Positions 9,649 through 18,485 of a DNA stretch of 64,000 nucleotides are shown here, one piece after another. The position numbers and the translations under genes are program-made. Every line of letters starts with the position of its first letter. Within the stretch, counting starts at the first letter, position 1. Under the pieces are notes generated by a model that did not search any database, had not been told where the DNA came from, and saw only the letters and a list, made by a program, of their open reading frames with translations. Origin of the DNA: Cohnella luojiensis (GTDB taxonomy: Bacteria > Bacillota > Bacilli > Paenibacillales > Paenibacillaceae); assembly GCF_004564235.1 (NCBI RefSeq), contig NZ_SOMN01000020.1, positions 27,685 to 91,684 of the forward strand. The letters are read 5' to 3'.

Positions 9649-10599
9649 ATGAAGCTCCCGGCGTCGCGCCTGAACCTGATTGCCGATCGGTATAACCCGG
9701 TGGAGAACGGGAAGAAGGGGTTGTGGATCACCTTGCGCACCCTCTTGATTGTCGGATTTTGCTTTATTATTTTGTTTCCATTGTTCCTGAGGCTGTCCGT
9801 CGCTTTCCGCAGCAAGGCGGATATTTACGATCCGACCGTATTGTGGATTCCCAGACATTTTACGCTCGAGAACATCAGGCTGGCGATCGAGTCGATCGAT
9901 TACCCGACGGCGTTGCTTCACACGCTGCTCATCTCTGGCGGCACGACTTTTATCCAACTGCTGTCATGCGGTTTCGCGGCTTACGCCTTCGCGCGATTGA
10001 AATTTCGCGGCAGCGGGCTGCTGTTCGTGCTTGTTCTGTTCACGATCGTCGTGCCGCCTCAGACCATCATGATTCCGGTATATATGACGTACCGATATTT
10101 TGATCTGTTCGGACTTGTTCCTCTATTAACCGGGCGCCAAAGCTTTAACCTGATCGATACCTTCTGGCCGTTTCTCATTTCGTCTGGTACGGCTATGGGG
10201 TTGAAAAACGGACTCTATATTTATATCTTCAGGCAATTCTTCAGGGGAATTCCGAAAGAGCTGGAGGAAGCGGCGTTCGTGGACGGAAGCGGGGTTATTC
10301 GCACCTTTATCCGGGTCGTATCGCCGAATGCCATTCCCGCCTTCGTGACCGTCGCGCTGTTCTCGTTCGTATGGCAATGGAATGACAGCTACTATGTATC
10401 CTTGTTCCTTAACCGGGTTAAGGTGCTGTCGACGGAAATGATGAGCATGGGAACGAATTTGAAGGAGCCGGATCCAATTTATCAATTGATGCTGTTAAAT
10501 ACAGGGGTATTTCTAATGATGATCCCTCTGATTATCCTGTACTTGTTCGTCCAACGGCATTTCGTCGAAAGCGTGGAGCGTACGGGAATTACCGGATAG
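9649..10599 (+). CDS. carbohydrate ABC transporter permease, second MalG-type subunit
   Basis: 316 residues starting with ATG at 9649 after TAAGGAGGAG. Six spans are predicted, with an EAA loop near residues 200-225 (EEAAFVDGSGVIRTFIRVVSP). A longer external loop around residues 150-170 (VPLLTGRQSFNLIDTFWP) distinguishes it from the first MalG-type gene in this operon. It is the last gene of the operon; no terminator hairpin is obvious in the 95 bases before the regulator gene, but a separate promoter is. Confidence 0.88.
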   Translation: MKLPASRLNLIADRYNPVENGKKGLWITLRTLLIVGFCFIILFPLFLRLSVAFRSKADIYDPTVLWIPRHFTLENIRLAIESIDYPTALLHTLLISGGTTFIQLLSCGFAAYAFARLKFRGSGLLFVLVLFTIVVPPQTIMIPVYMTYRYFDLFGLVPLLTGRQSFNLIDTFWPFLISSGTAMGLKNGLYIYIFRQFFRGIPKELEEAAFVDGSGVIRTFIRVVSPNAIPAFVTVALFSFVWQWNDSYYVSLFLNRVKVLSTEMMSMGTNLKEPDPIYQLMLLNTGVFLMMIPLIILYLFVQRHFVESVERTGITG

Positions 10600-10632
10600 C
10601 GGGAGTCTGCCTTGCGAGTATGCAATTGTATA

Positions 10633-10660
10633 TTGATAGAATGTAAAATAAGGATATACT
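10633..10660 (+). promoter_or_regulatory. sigma-A-type promoter of the GntR-LacI regulator
   Basis: TTGATA (10633-10638), a 16-base gap and TATACT (10655-10660) lie 34 bases before the TTG start of the regulator. The same 9-mer ATATTGATA (10630-10638) overlaps the -35 box and recurs at 11902-11910 before the downstream CBM9 operon, so it may be part of an operator. Confidence 0.5.
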
Positions 10661-10694
10661 GAAATTAGATAGCAAGATTGAGGAGAGGACTTAC

Positions 10695-11843
10695 TTGTTG
10701 AAAGGCGACAGTCCGTTATACCAGCAGATCATCGAGATTTTGCGGGATCGCATCGCGCGCGGAGAATATATACCGAACCAGCAGCTTCCGACCGAAGTGG
10801 AGCTTGCGGAACAATTCGATGTCAGCCGGATTACATCCAAGAGAGCGCTGATCGAATTGGAACGCGAGGGGCTTATCTATCGAAGAAGAGGCAGCGGAAG
10901 TTTTGTTAAGAAAAGAGATATCGCAAGAGCGACGGAGGAACAGGCGGCAGTTTCTTCAAGCCGAATTATTTCCATGATCATTCCTTACGTCGCCTCGAAC
11001 AATATGCTTGGTTACTATCCAGGCGTGGCAGATTATTTGGAGTCTAAGGGATACTACCTGAGCATTCATAATAGCGATTGGAGCAGCGAGCAAGAACGGG
11101 AGCTGCTGCGGTCTTTACCCAAGCGAGGGACGTCAGGCATTCTTCTGTATCCTGTCAGCAACCAGCACAATTTGGATATTGTCCACTCTTTGCAACTGAA
11201 CGATTTCCCGATCGTGACGATTGATCAGTACTACAGCTTCCTGACAATGGGCAGCGTTGTTTCCGACAATTATAAAGGCGGTTATATGGCGGCAACCAAG
11301 CTGATCGAGCTGGGCCATACTCGCATCGCTTTTTTATCGACTATCGGCATTCAATATCGAAGTACGGTGCGCGATCGGTTTTTCGGATACAGCAAGGCGC
11401 TGACCGACAACGGAATTCCCCTGGACATCGAACTGATATTCAGCGACCTGCCGCCGGAAGCGGAAGGGGAACCGCTGAGCAGAAGAGCCTATTATAAGAT
11501 GCTGTTGAACAAAATGTTAGAGCTTGAGGTGACGGCCATTCAGGCCGAGCATGATGTCGTCGCCCTGGATTGCATCAAAGCCGCGCTCGACATGAATATT
11601 AAAATTCCCGAAGAGCTCTCGGTTGTCGGCTTCGACAACAATGAAGAAATTTCGCTGCAGACGAGTATACCGATTACGACGATCGAACAGGATTATCAGG
11701 AAATCGGCAGACAGTCCGCGATCATGATCATCGAGCAATTGGAATCGGGCAAACGCCAGCAAACCCGCCACGAAATACCGGTGAAATGGATCGACCGGCA
11801 ATCTGTCGGACCGGGGCCGGAACTGCATAACCTGATTGACTAA
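10695..11843 (+). CDS. GntR-family transcriptional regulator with LacI-type sensor domain
   Basis: 382 residues starting with TTG at 10695 (AGGAGAGG at 10681-10688). Residues 1-70 are a GntR winged helix (SPLYQQIIEILRDRI, then LPTEVELAEQFDVSRITSKRAL, then YRRRGSGSFV). Residues about 85-375 are a periplasmic-binding-protein-like sensor as in LacI and AraR (TSGILLYPVSNQ, GGYMAATKLIELGHTRIAFLS, LSVVGFDNNEEIS). This AraR-like layout is typical of local repressors of carbohydrate operons that release DNA when a sugar binds. It sits between the importer operon and the CBM9/transglutaminase unit and has its own promoter, so it probably controls one or both. Confidence 0.9.
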   Translation: MLKGDSPLYQQIIEILRDRIARGEYIPNQQLPTEVELAEQFDVSRITSKRALIELEREGLIYRRRGSGSFVKKRDIARATEEQAAVSSSRIISMIIPYVASNNMLGYYPGVADYLESKGYYLSIHNSDWSSEQERELLRSLPKRGTSGILLYPVSNQHNLDIVHSLQLNDFPIVTIDQYYSFLTMGSVVSDNYKGGYMAATKLIELGHTRIAFLSTIGIQYRSTVRDRFFGYSKALTDNGIPLDIELIFSDLPPEAEGEPLSRRAYYKMLLNKMLELEVTAIQAEHDVVALDCIKAALDMNIKIPEELSVVGFDNNEEISLQTSIPITTIEQDYQEIGRQSAIMIIEQLESGKRQQTRHEIPVKWIDRQSVGPGPELHNLID

Positions 11844-11857
11844 TGGTCAGTCCGATT

Positions 11858-11885
11858 AAACCTCTCATGCAGAGGTTTTTTCTTT
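11858..11885 (+). terminator. rho-independent terminator after the GntR-LacI regulator
   Basis: AAACCTCT (11858-11865) pairs perfectly with AGAGGTTT (11871-11878) over a five-base loop and runs into a T-rich tract. Confidence 0.8.
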
Positions 11886-11901
11886 ATCTATATTTAATTT
11901 G

Positions 11902-11959
11902 ATATTGATATAACCAAAATCGAACTTCTATTGCATATCTAGAATATATCTAATAAAAT
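11902..11959 (+). promoter_or_regulatory. promoter and possible operator of the CBM9/transglutaminase unit
   Basis: TTGCAT (11931-11936), a 17-base gap and TAAAAT (11954-11959) form a plausible sigma-A promoter in a very AT-rich stretch. ATATTGATA at 11902-11910 repeats the 9-mer found over the regulator's own promoter. Confidence 0.4.
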
Positions 11960-12009
11960 AATAATATAATTAGGTATATCATATGATTAGAGGGATTGGA
12001 GGGAAGGTA

Positions 12010-13032
12010 ATGTTCAAAAGCGGGGTGCCGGAACCCAATATTTCGTTTGCTCCCAAACACTATATTTGTCGCAGAGCTTCCGGACCTCTCGCGGTGGACG
12101 GTCGTTTAGACAAGCCATTCTGGAAAGATGCGGCATGGACCGATGATTTCGTCGATATCGAGGGTGATCTCCGGCCGAATCCGGGCAAACGGACGAGAGT
12201 CAAAATGCTGTGGGATGACGAGTATTTTTATTTCGGCGCCGAGATGGCGGAGGATCAGATTTGGGCGACGCTGACGGAGCGGGACTCGGTCATTTTTCAC
12301 GATAACGACTTTGAAATTTTCATCGATCCGGATGGCGATACGCACCACTATTACGAATTCGAGATTAATGCGTTAAATACCGTGTGGGACCTGTTTCTCG
12401 TTAAGCCCTATCGCGATGGCGGGCCGCCGCTCAACGGATGGGATATTAGCGGGCTGAGGACTGCTGTACATATTGACGGGCAACTGAACAATCCAAAGGC
12501 GAATAACCGCGGCTGGAGCGTCGAAGTCGCCATGCCATGGAACAGCCTGCGCGAATGTGCGCCGGAAGGGCGACTTCCGCGCATCGGAGAATATTGGCGG
12601 GTCAATTTCTCCCGGGTACAGTGGCAGGCGGAAGCATTGGAAGACGGCTACCGCAAGGTGAACGACCCGGCTACGGGCAGGCCTTATCCGGAGGACAATT
12701 GGGTTTGGTCGCCGATGGGCCTCGTCAATATGCATTATCCGGAGCTATGGGGTTATGTCGTCTTCGCGGACGAAGAGGGGCCATATTCCTTTCAGCCGCC
12801 CGCAGACGAGAAGGTGAAATGGGAGCTGCGCAAGCTCTATTACCGACAGCGCAATCATTATGCCCAGCATGAAGAGTTTAGCCGGGATGCGGCCCTGCTG
12901 ATGGGGACGGATCAATGGACGATCCAGCCGGCAATCGAAACGACCGGAAGGCTATTTCAAATAGCGGCTTCGTCGGCGGACGGCAGCAGCACGTACTATA
13001 TCCGCGAAGACGGAAAGCTCTGGAAGGAGTGA
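12010..13032 (+). CDS. carbohydrate-binding family 9-like protein
   Basis: About 340 residues. I choose ATG 12010 because GGAGGGAAGG at 11999-12007 precedes it; the in-frame ATG at 11983 lacks a clear ribosome binding site. The fold resembles the CBM9-like domain of carbohydrate-processing proteins: PLAVDGRLDKPFWKDAAW near the N-terminus, then KMLWDDEYFYFGAEM, NDNFEIFIDP-like NDFEIFIDPDGDTHHYYEFE and WSVEVAMPWNSL. There is no signal peptide. The six-base gap to the next gene shows an operon with the transglutaminase-like protein. It probably binds a glycan or supports an enzyme; no catalytic residues are recognised. Confidence 0.75.
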   Translation: MFKSGVPEPNISFAPKHYICRRASGPLAVDGRLDKPFWKDAAWTDDFVDIEGDLRPNPGKRTRVKMLWDDEYFYFGAEMAEDQIWATLTERDSVIFHDNDFEIFIDPDGDTHHYYEFEINALNTVWDLFLVKPYRDGGPPLNGWDISGLRTAVHIDGQLNNPKANNRGWSVEVAMPWNSLRECAPEGRLPRIGEYWRVNFSRVQWQAEALEDGYRKVNDPATGRPYPEDNWVWSPMGLVNMHYPELWGYVVFADEEGPYSFQPPADEKVKWELRKLYYRQRNHYAQHEEFSRDAALLMGTDQWTIQPAIETTGRLFQIAASSADGSSTYYIREDGKLWKE

Positions 13033-13038
13033 GGGACG

Positions 13039-15651
13039 ATGACGATAAGCTCGGCGGCATTTTCATTGGAGGAACAATCGCTTGCGACGATCGAGCGCAA
13101 GTTCGAAGAGAAGCGCAAGCTGGCGCATGAGAGGGAAGAGGAGCTGTTCGGCATTTTCCGCGGGGAGCTTACCGGCGAGGAGAGGTTGGCGCTTAAGTTC
13201 TTATATGCGTATATGCCGTTAAATGACTTGGCGGATTATGATGGTGAATTGTTTCTGAAGCACGTACGCACAACGCTGGATATTCGCAATCGGGTGCCGT
13301 GGGGGAATCGGGTGCCGGACCATTTGTTCCTGCATTTCGTGCTGCCGTACAGGGTAAACAACGAAAATATCGAGGACAGCCGCGGCATCCTGTATGAAGA
13401 GCTCTCGGAGCGCGTATCGCATCTGTCGATGGAGGACGCGATTCTGGAAACCAATCATTGGTGCCATGAGAAGGCGACCTATATCAGCAACGATGTCCGC
13501 ACCGTTTCCCCGATGACGCTCATCCGGACCGCTATCGGACGCTGCGGCGAGCAATCGACATTAGCGGTTGCGGCGCTGCGAAGCTTATGTATTCCAGCCC
13601 GGCAATGTTATACGCCGCGTTGGGCGCATAGCGACTCGAACCATGCGTGGGTAGAGGCATGGGCAGACGGAGCGTGGCATTATATCGGCGCCTGCGAGCC
13701 GGAGCCGCGTCTGAACCAAGGGTGGTTCAGCGGTCCCGCCCGAAGAGCGATGCTCGTTAATACAAGGGTGCCGGCTAACTATCTCGGACCGGAGCCGCTT
13801 ACGCTTGCCCATGAATGGTATTCGGAGCTAAATCTGCTCGACACCTACGCACCTGTTCGCAATATCACGGTCAGGGTGACGGATACAACAGGAACACCGG
13901 TTGCGGGCGCGTTGGTCTGGTTTCATGTTTACAATTATGCGGATTTTATACCTATTGCCAAGCTGACGGCGAATGAAAGCGGCGAGGTCGCGTTCAGAAC
14001 CGGATTCGGCGACTTGTACGTTCAGGCTTGGCAGGGGGACAGTCGCACCGAAGCTAAAATTCGCGTCGGGGACAGCGATGTGTTTTCATTCGTACTTGAT
14101 CTGAAGCCGCAAACGGAAGGCATTCTCGATCTGGATATGGTGCCGCCGCCCGTCATTCCCGACAGTGAGGCGGATCTCGTATCCGCAGAGGAAAGAGCGC
14201 TGCATAACGATCGTGTCCAAGAGGGTGCAAGCATTCGCAAGCGCTTTGAAGATACGTTCCTAAGCGAGGCGCAAGCGGCGGAGCTTGCAGAGGAGCTTGG
14301 TTTGCCCGTAGAACGGGTATGGCCCGTTATTCGCAAGGCTCGCGGCAACAGCCGGGAAATTGCCGCATTCCTGCAAGAGCAAACGGCTGAGCATGGACAA
14401 TGGCCGCTTCAATTGCTCGAAAGCTTGAACGATAAGGACTTGACCGATACGTTCCGGACGACTTTAATGGACCATTTGACCGGAGCGCTGCCTTATCGGA
14501 ACGACTTCGATGAACAAATCTTCATTTCCTATATTCTATGTCCGCGCGTGCTCTTCGAGATGATTCGCCCATACAGAGCCTATTTCCAATCGACTATTAG
14601 CGCCGATCAAATCGAGCGATTCCGCAGCGATCCGGCGGAATGGATCCGGTTTCTGGAGAACAAGTTCGAGGTCATCGACGATCTGTCGTTCTATCAGGGC
14701 TCGGCTACTCCTGCGGGCAGCTACAGATTAAAGAAGGGCGACGGCGCTTCGCGCGACATTCTGTTCGTTGCAAGCTGTCGCAGCTTCGGGATTCCGGCAA
14801 GGCTTCATCCAAGCGAAAGGATGCCGCAATATTGGCTGAACGGCGCTTGGCAGTCCGCGGAATTCAAATCTGGGGAAGGCGTGCCGGCCGCTAGGCCGGA
14901 AAGCGGCAAACTTCTCCTCCTTCGTGACACTGACGCTTCGGACGATATGGCCGCCTCCTATTATTTGAACTTCTCGTTCGCCAGATTGGAGAACGGAGTT
15001 TATAAGACGCTCGTTTATGCCCGCAACAAAACCGATGTGTACGACGAGCCTTTCGAGGTTGAATCGGGTTACTACCGGATGATCGCCGGCACGCGGCTGA
15101 AGGACGGCACAACGCTCGTACGCTTGACGTATTTTGCGATATTTCCAGGGAAATTGACGAAGCTTCCGTTAACGTTCCGTCAGCAGCCGATAGACATTCC
15201 GATCATTGGCGAAGTCGACCGTTCTTGGACCTTCACGCTGTCGGATGACGTCAGCAAGCCAATCGGCGAATGGCTAAATCCGAAGGGCATCGTGCTTGCC
15301 TGGATCGAGCCCGATCGCGAGCCTTCCAAGCATTTGCTCCGCGAGATCGGCGAACTGGCCGGCAGGTTCGAATTAACCGGAACGAAGATACTGTTCGCGG
15401 TCGGGGACAGCGGCTGGACTGCATCCTTTAATCCGGCTGCCTACGAAGATTTGCCTTCCGACACCTCATTCCTGCGCGATGTTCGGCATTCGGCGTTGCT
15501 TGGCGCAACGTCCCAGACGGTCGTCAACACCTTGGGATTGCCGCATGTGCTAGTCATAGACGATCAGGGCAGAATACGCTACGAAACATCTGGGTATAAG
15601 CTCGGCATCGGAAGAGAAGCGCTGCGCATTGCGGAGCAATTAGCGGACTAA
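13039..15651 (+). CDS. large transglutaminase-like protein with degenerate second domain and thioredoxin-fold tail
   Basis: 870 residues without signal peptide. Residues about 45-225 form a transglutaminase-like cysteine hydrolase domain with Cys169 in GRCGEQST, His202 in SDSNHAWVEAW and an acidic residue near 220 (YIGACEPEP). Residues about 273-345 are an Ig-like carboxypeptidase-regulatory domain (NITVRVTDTTGTPVAGALVW). Residues about 415-455 look like a small UBA-type helical bundle. Residues about 470-625 repeat the first domain in degenerate form: GDGASRDILFVASCRSFGIPA stands where RCGEQSTLAVAALRSLCIPA is in the first copy, and the catalytic Cys is lost. The last 120 residues resemble a thioredoxin fold without CxxC (VLVIDDQGRIRYETSGY). 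It is cotranscribed with the CBM9-like gene. A cytoplasmic peptidase or amidase role on glycopeptide material is possible, but this is inference. Confidence 0.75.
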   Translation: MTISSAAFSLEEQSLATIERKFEEKRKLAHEREEELFGIFRGELTGEERLALKFLYAYMPLNDLADYDGELFLKHVRTTLDIRNRVPWGNRVPDHLFLHFVLPYRVNNENIEDSRGILYEELSERVSHLSMEDAILETNHWCHEKATYISNDVRTVSPMTLIRTAIGRCGEQSTLAVAALRSLCIPARQCYTPRWAHSDSNHAWVEAWADGAWHYIGACEPEPRLNQGWFSGPARRAMLVNTRVPANYLGPEPLTLAHEWYSELNLLDTYAPVRNITVRVTDTTGTPVAGALVWFHVYNYADFIPIAKLTANESGEVAFRTGFGDLYVQAWQGDSRTEAKIRVGDSDVFSFVLDLKPQTEGILDLDMVPPPVIPDSEADLVSAEERALHNDRVQEGASIRKRFEDTFLSEAQAAELAEELGLPVERVWPVIRKARGNSREIAAFLQEQTAEHGQWPLQLLESLNDKDLTDTFRTTLMDHLTGALPYRNDFDEQIFISYILCPRVLFEMIRPYRAYFQSTISADQIERFRSDPAEWIRFLENKFEVIDDLSFYQGSATPAGSYRLKKGDGASRDILFVASCRSFGIPARLHPSERMPQYWLNGAWQSAEFKSGEGVPAARPESGKLLLLRDTDASDDMAASYYLNFSFARLENGVYKTLVYARNKTDVYDEPFEVESGYYRMIAGTRLKDGTTLVRLTYFAIFPGKLTKLPLTFRQQPIDIPIIGEVDRSWTFTLSDDVSKPIGEWLNPKGIVLAWIEPDREPSKHLLREIGELAGRFELTGTKILFAVGDSGWTASFNPAAYEDLPSDTSFLRDVRHSALLGATSQTVVNTLGLPHVLVIDDQGRIRYETSGYKLGIGREALRIAEQLAD

Positions 15652-15711
15652 CGGTAAATACTGGGGCTTCTGGCCATGCGGAGCGCTTATAGATGAGAGG
15701 AATCGTTAACG

Positions 15712-16755
15712 ATGAGACGGAACTGGATAACTGCGGGATACGCCGTAGACGAATGGCTTTCGAAAATAACGAAGGAAGCCGCCTTGAAATTAACGCATTT
15801 GAATGTCGCTTTCGGACATGTCCGGGAAGATGGGATTTCGATCGATCATCTCAAGCATTTGGATAGCCTTCAAGTGCTTAAGGGTTATAATCCCGAACTG
15901 ACGATCCTGTTGTCCGTAGGAGGCTGGGGCGCAGGCGGCTTCTCCGAGGCCGCCGCCACTCCGGCGGGACGTAAGCGGATGGCCGAAACGGCTGCTCTTA
16001 TTTTGCGCAACCATCCCTTCGACGGGATCGATCTCGATTGGGAGTATCCTTGTTATTCCGAGGCGGGAATCGTATCCAGCCCCGACGATAAAAGCAATTT
16101 TACGCTGTTGCTGAAGGAAATAAGAGAAGCACTCAACTTACAAGGAGCAGCGGCAGGCAAGCATTTCCTGCTGACGATTGCCGCGGGCGCGGATCAATAT
16201 TATTTCGATGGCACCGAGATGGACCGCATTCATCCCTATTTGGATTTCATCCAATTAATGACTTACGATATGCGCGGCGGATTTCAAACGCTGACCGGAC
16301 ATCATACGAATCTGTATACGCCTACCGGAGATTTGTTCCGCATAAGCGCGGATGCATCCGTCCGGTTGTTCAGGAACGCGGGCGTCCCGGCCGACAAGAT
16401 CGTCATTGGCGCCGCCTTCTATTCACGCATGTGGAAGAACGTCCCGGATAACAACAACGGCCTCCATCAAATGACGACGGGAGCCGGCGGATACGGGCCC
16501 GACTTCACCCGGCTGACCGCCGACTATATCGGAAAGAATGGCTTTACGCGGCACTGGGACGAGGAAGCCAAAGCCCCGTATTTGTTCGACGGCGAAAGCT
16601 TTATCTCCTACGAGGATGAGGAATCGTTGCGATATAAATGCGACTATGTCGTGGAACAAGGATTAGCCGGAATCATGTTCTGGGAATACGGCTGCGACAC
16701 GACGCGGCGTTTGCTGAGTGCTATTTACTCAGGTTTCGAAGAGAGGCATTTGTAA
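15712..16755 (+). CDS. glycoside hydrolase family 18 protein (chitinase-like, cytoplasmic)
   Basis: 347 residues starting with ATG at 15712 after GAGAGGAA. The GH18 hallmarks are clear: SVGG in TILLSVGGWGAGGFS (residues about 65-77) and the catalytic DGIDLDWEYP with Glu111 as the acid; the later QLMTYDMRG and C-terminal GIMFWEYGCD also fit. Family members cleave beta-1,4 bonds of GlcNAc-containing glycans by substrate-assisted catalysis. There is no signal peptide or chitin-binding module, so it should act inside the cell on imported oligosaccharides, in keeping with the upstream importer. It is separated from the transglutaminase-like gene by 60 bases. Confidence 0.9.
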   Translation: MRRNWITAGYAVDEWLSKITKEAALKLTHLNVAFGHVREDGISIDHLKHLDSLQVLKGYNPELTILLSVGGWGAGGFSEAAATPAGRKRMAETAALILRNHPFDGIDLDWEYPCYSEAGIVSSPDDKSNFTLLLKEIREALNLQGAAAGKHFLLTIAAGADQYYFDGTEMDRIHPYLDFIQLMTYDMRGGFQTLTGHHTNLYTPTGDLFRISADASVRLFRNAGVPADKIVIGAAFYSRMWKNVPDNNNGLHQMTTGAGGYGPDFTRLTADYIGKNGFTRHWDEEAKAPYLFDGESFISYEDEESLRYKCDYVVEQGLAGIMFWEYGCDTTRRLLSAIYSGFEERHL

Positions 16756-16784
16756 GTTTGATTTAGCATAGATTTAAGGGCATG

Positions 16785-16823
16785 GGCTGTCTCGAAAGTA
16801 GAAATTTTACTTGAGAGGCAGCC
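16785..16823. repeat. long imperfect hairpin after the GH18 gene
   Basis: GGCTGTCTC (16785-16793) pairs with GAGGCAGCC (16815-16823) with one G-U pair, and an inner AAGTA/TACTT continues the stem after a GA/GA mismatch. There is no T-tract directly behind it, so it is a weak terminator. The CTGTCTC phrase recurs at about 54989, where it may mark an old insertion-sequence end. The rest of 16824-17021 holds nothing I recognise. Confidence 0.4.
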
Positions 16824-17039
16824 TTATTCGCGATCAAGTCTCCCTTTTCCGGTTTCTTCCCAAATAAGTGCTATATGCTGTTATCTTCCTTATAACCCTC
16901 ACTGAACCGGTAAATAATTGCATATCGTTGTTATTTTATAGGCTAGAGGGTTTTTGTGATGAAAATTCCGACCAGCAAATTCCAATATGTGGTAGTATTT
17001 AATGAAGTTCAATTCTAATGTGTGTGGAGGTATGGATTT

Positions 17040-17705
17040 ATGATGATTTCTTTGTATAAAGCAGAACTAAAAGATGCTTCAAAAATCCATGAAATACAAG
17101 TCAAATCATTCATGCCGCTTTTGGAGAAATATAAGGATTATGAAACAAGTCCAGCGAATGAGTCTGTCGAAAGAATTGCTGAACGTATTAATCAATCTTT
17201 TACCGACTATTACATAATAAAAAGTTCTGAAATTGCAGTAGGTGGTATTAGAATTGTGAAAAAGGAAAATAAATTATTTCGAGTCAGTCCTATTTTTGTT
17301 CGTGATTTTGAACTATTCCCTTATTCGATGGATGCTATAAATCGCTTAAGGTCTTCCTACATTTGTCCACACGCTTCTGACGCTGGATGCGAGTGCCATA
17401 AACCGAAGCCAGGTCTCCTTATAAAGGCTGCACAGGACCATCAGTTAGATTTAACCCGTTGTGCCGTTATAGGGGATGTTGGTTCCACAGACATGATGGC
17501 GGCAGACGCGGTTGGTGCTATTAAAGTTATAGTCATGACAGGTTACATGACAGGTTGGAGAAAAGAGTCTTTAGAAGTCTATCGACATAAATGGAGTAAT
17601 GTGGAGCCTGATTTTATAGCCCCAGACTTTTTAGAAGCCGCAAAGTGGCTTGTTTCGAAAATGGGCAAACGATTTCAAAAAACTTTTAACCCATTGCACA
17701 ATTAA
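17040..17705 (+). pseudogene. GNAT acetyltransferase / HAD phosphatase chimera (deletion fusion)
   Basis: An open frame of 221 residues that joins pieces of two unrelated enzymes. ATG 17040 is chosen after TGGAGG at 17025-17030. Residues 1-87 match the N-terminal half of a GNAT acetyltransferase up to KLFRVSPIFV, where the acetyl-CoA loop (Q/RxxGxG/A) should follow. Instead, near base 17300, the frame continues as DFELFPYSMDAINRL, the region just after motif I of a HAD-IIIA (HisB-like) phosphatase. The first HAD Asp motif is absent. A second deletion after RLRSSY removes the motif II segment, and the frame resumes at ICPHASDAGCECHKPKPG and GDVGSTDMMAADAVG. Neither half has its catalytic core, so I treat it as a decayed fusion although it is still open. 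Confidence 0.7.
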
Positions 17706-17774
17706 TGACAGGTTATGGGTACAACTTGGCATATAAACAATTGATGGAATATCTAACAAGGGAGAGGATTGGCA

Positions 17775-18257
17775 ATGATTGAGGACGTAAAAAATGTTGT
17801 TGCTCCGAGCTTGGAAACACAAGGGTACAAAGAGAAACGAAGCGGATTTCGGCGATTGGATTGGTCCTACCACTTTGTGGCGGCTCCGTTGGCGATTGTC
17901 GTGCTCATATTCTTGACCATAGAGCTTTTCCGTGGTCTAGGCCAGAGGGAGATGTCGAACCTAGACTGGCTGCTTTTCATTCTAGCGGTATGTCTTGTCT
18001 TCGCGGTTGCGTGCATCCGGCGATACGCGACGAAGACGCAAGACCGAATGATCCGGATAGAGGAGAACTTCCGTCATTACCGGCTAACCGGGCGAACACT
18101 GGACCCGCGCATTTCGATCTCCCAGATTATCGCCTTGCGTTACGCCGGCGATGATGAATTTCCAGCCCTGTGTGAACGGGCGGCGACCGACGGAATGAGC
18201 CCTACAACCATCCGTTCGGCGGTTATGAACTGGCGCCCCGACACAATGCGGATTTAA
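17775..18257 (+). CDS. DUF6526 family membrane protein
   Basis: 160 residues with ATG at 17775, seven bases after GGAGAGG. Two membrane spans are seen at about residues 33-52 and 63-82, followed by a cytoplasmic charged helix (TQDRMIRIEENFRHYRL) and a C-terminal part with ISISQIIALRYAGDDEFPALCERA. This pattern fits DUF6526, a family of small two-span proteins of unknown role. It is a single-gene unit ended by a hairpin element at 18306-18360. Confidence 0.7.
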   Translation: MIEDVKNVVAPSLETQGYKEKRSGFRRLDWSYHFVAAPLAIVVLIFLTIELFRGLGQREMSNLDWLLFILAVCLVFAVACIRRYATKTQDRMIRIEENFRHYRLTGRTLDPRISISQIIALRYAGDDEFPALCERAATDGMSPTTIRSAVMNWRPDTMRI

Positions 18258-18305
18258 TCGCATCCCGACAGGGTACGCATCTTTCGTCCAGATTATTGTT
18301 AATAA

Positions 18306-18360
18306 AGGAGCTTGCAGCGTGAAGCTCCTCTTTTCTTATTGACGGTCAGAATAGTTGAAT
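18306..18360 (+). repeat. dispersed hairpin element, copy a
   Basis: AGGAGCTT (18306-18313) pairs with AAGCTCCT (18322-18329), followed by CTTTTCTT and the right motif ATTGACGGTCAGAATAGTTGAA (split here as ATTGACGGTCAGA plus ATAGTTGAA). The left motif is not recognisable. It may also terminate the DUF6526 transcript. Confidence 0.6.
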
Positions 18361-18485
18361 AGGGCAGACTGCCGCGGCGGGTCAGCTTACTAAAATGCTA
18401 GATACCTGTTATAAAGATATATGGCACCTGACTCTTGTCGGGCATTTTAATATAATCAAACAAACATTTGATGGGCAGAGGCATT

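Noticed and set aside
16785..16823. Rho-independent terminator after the GH18 gene
   Set aside because: The stem is good but has no T-tract on the plus strand; kept only as a hairpin repeat.
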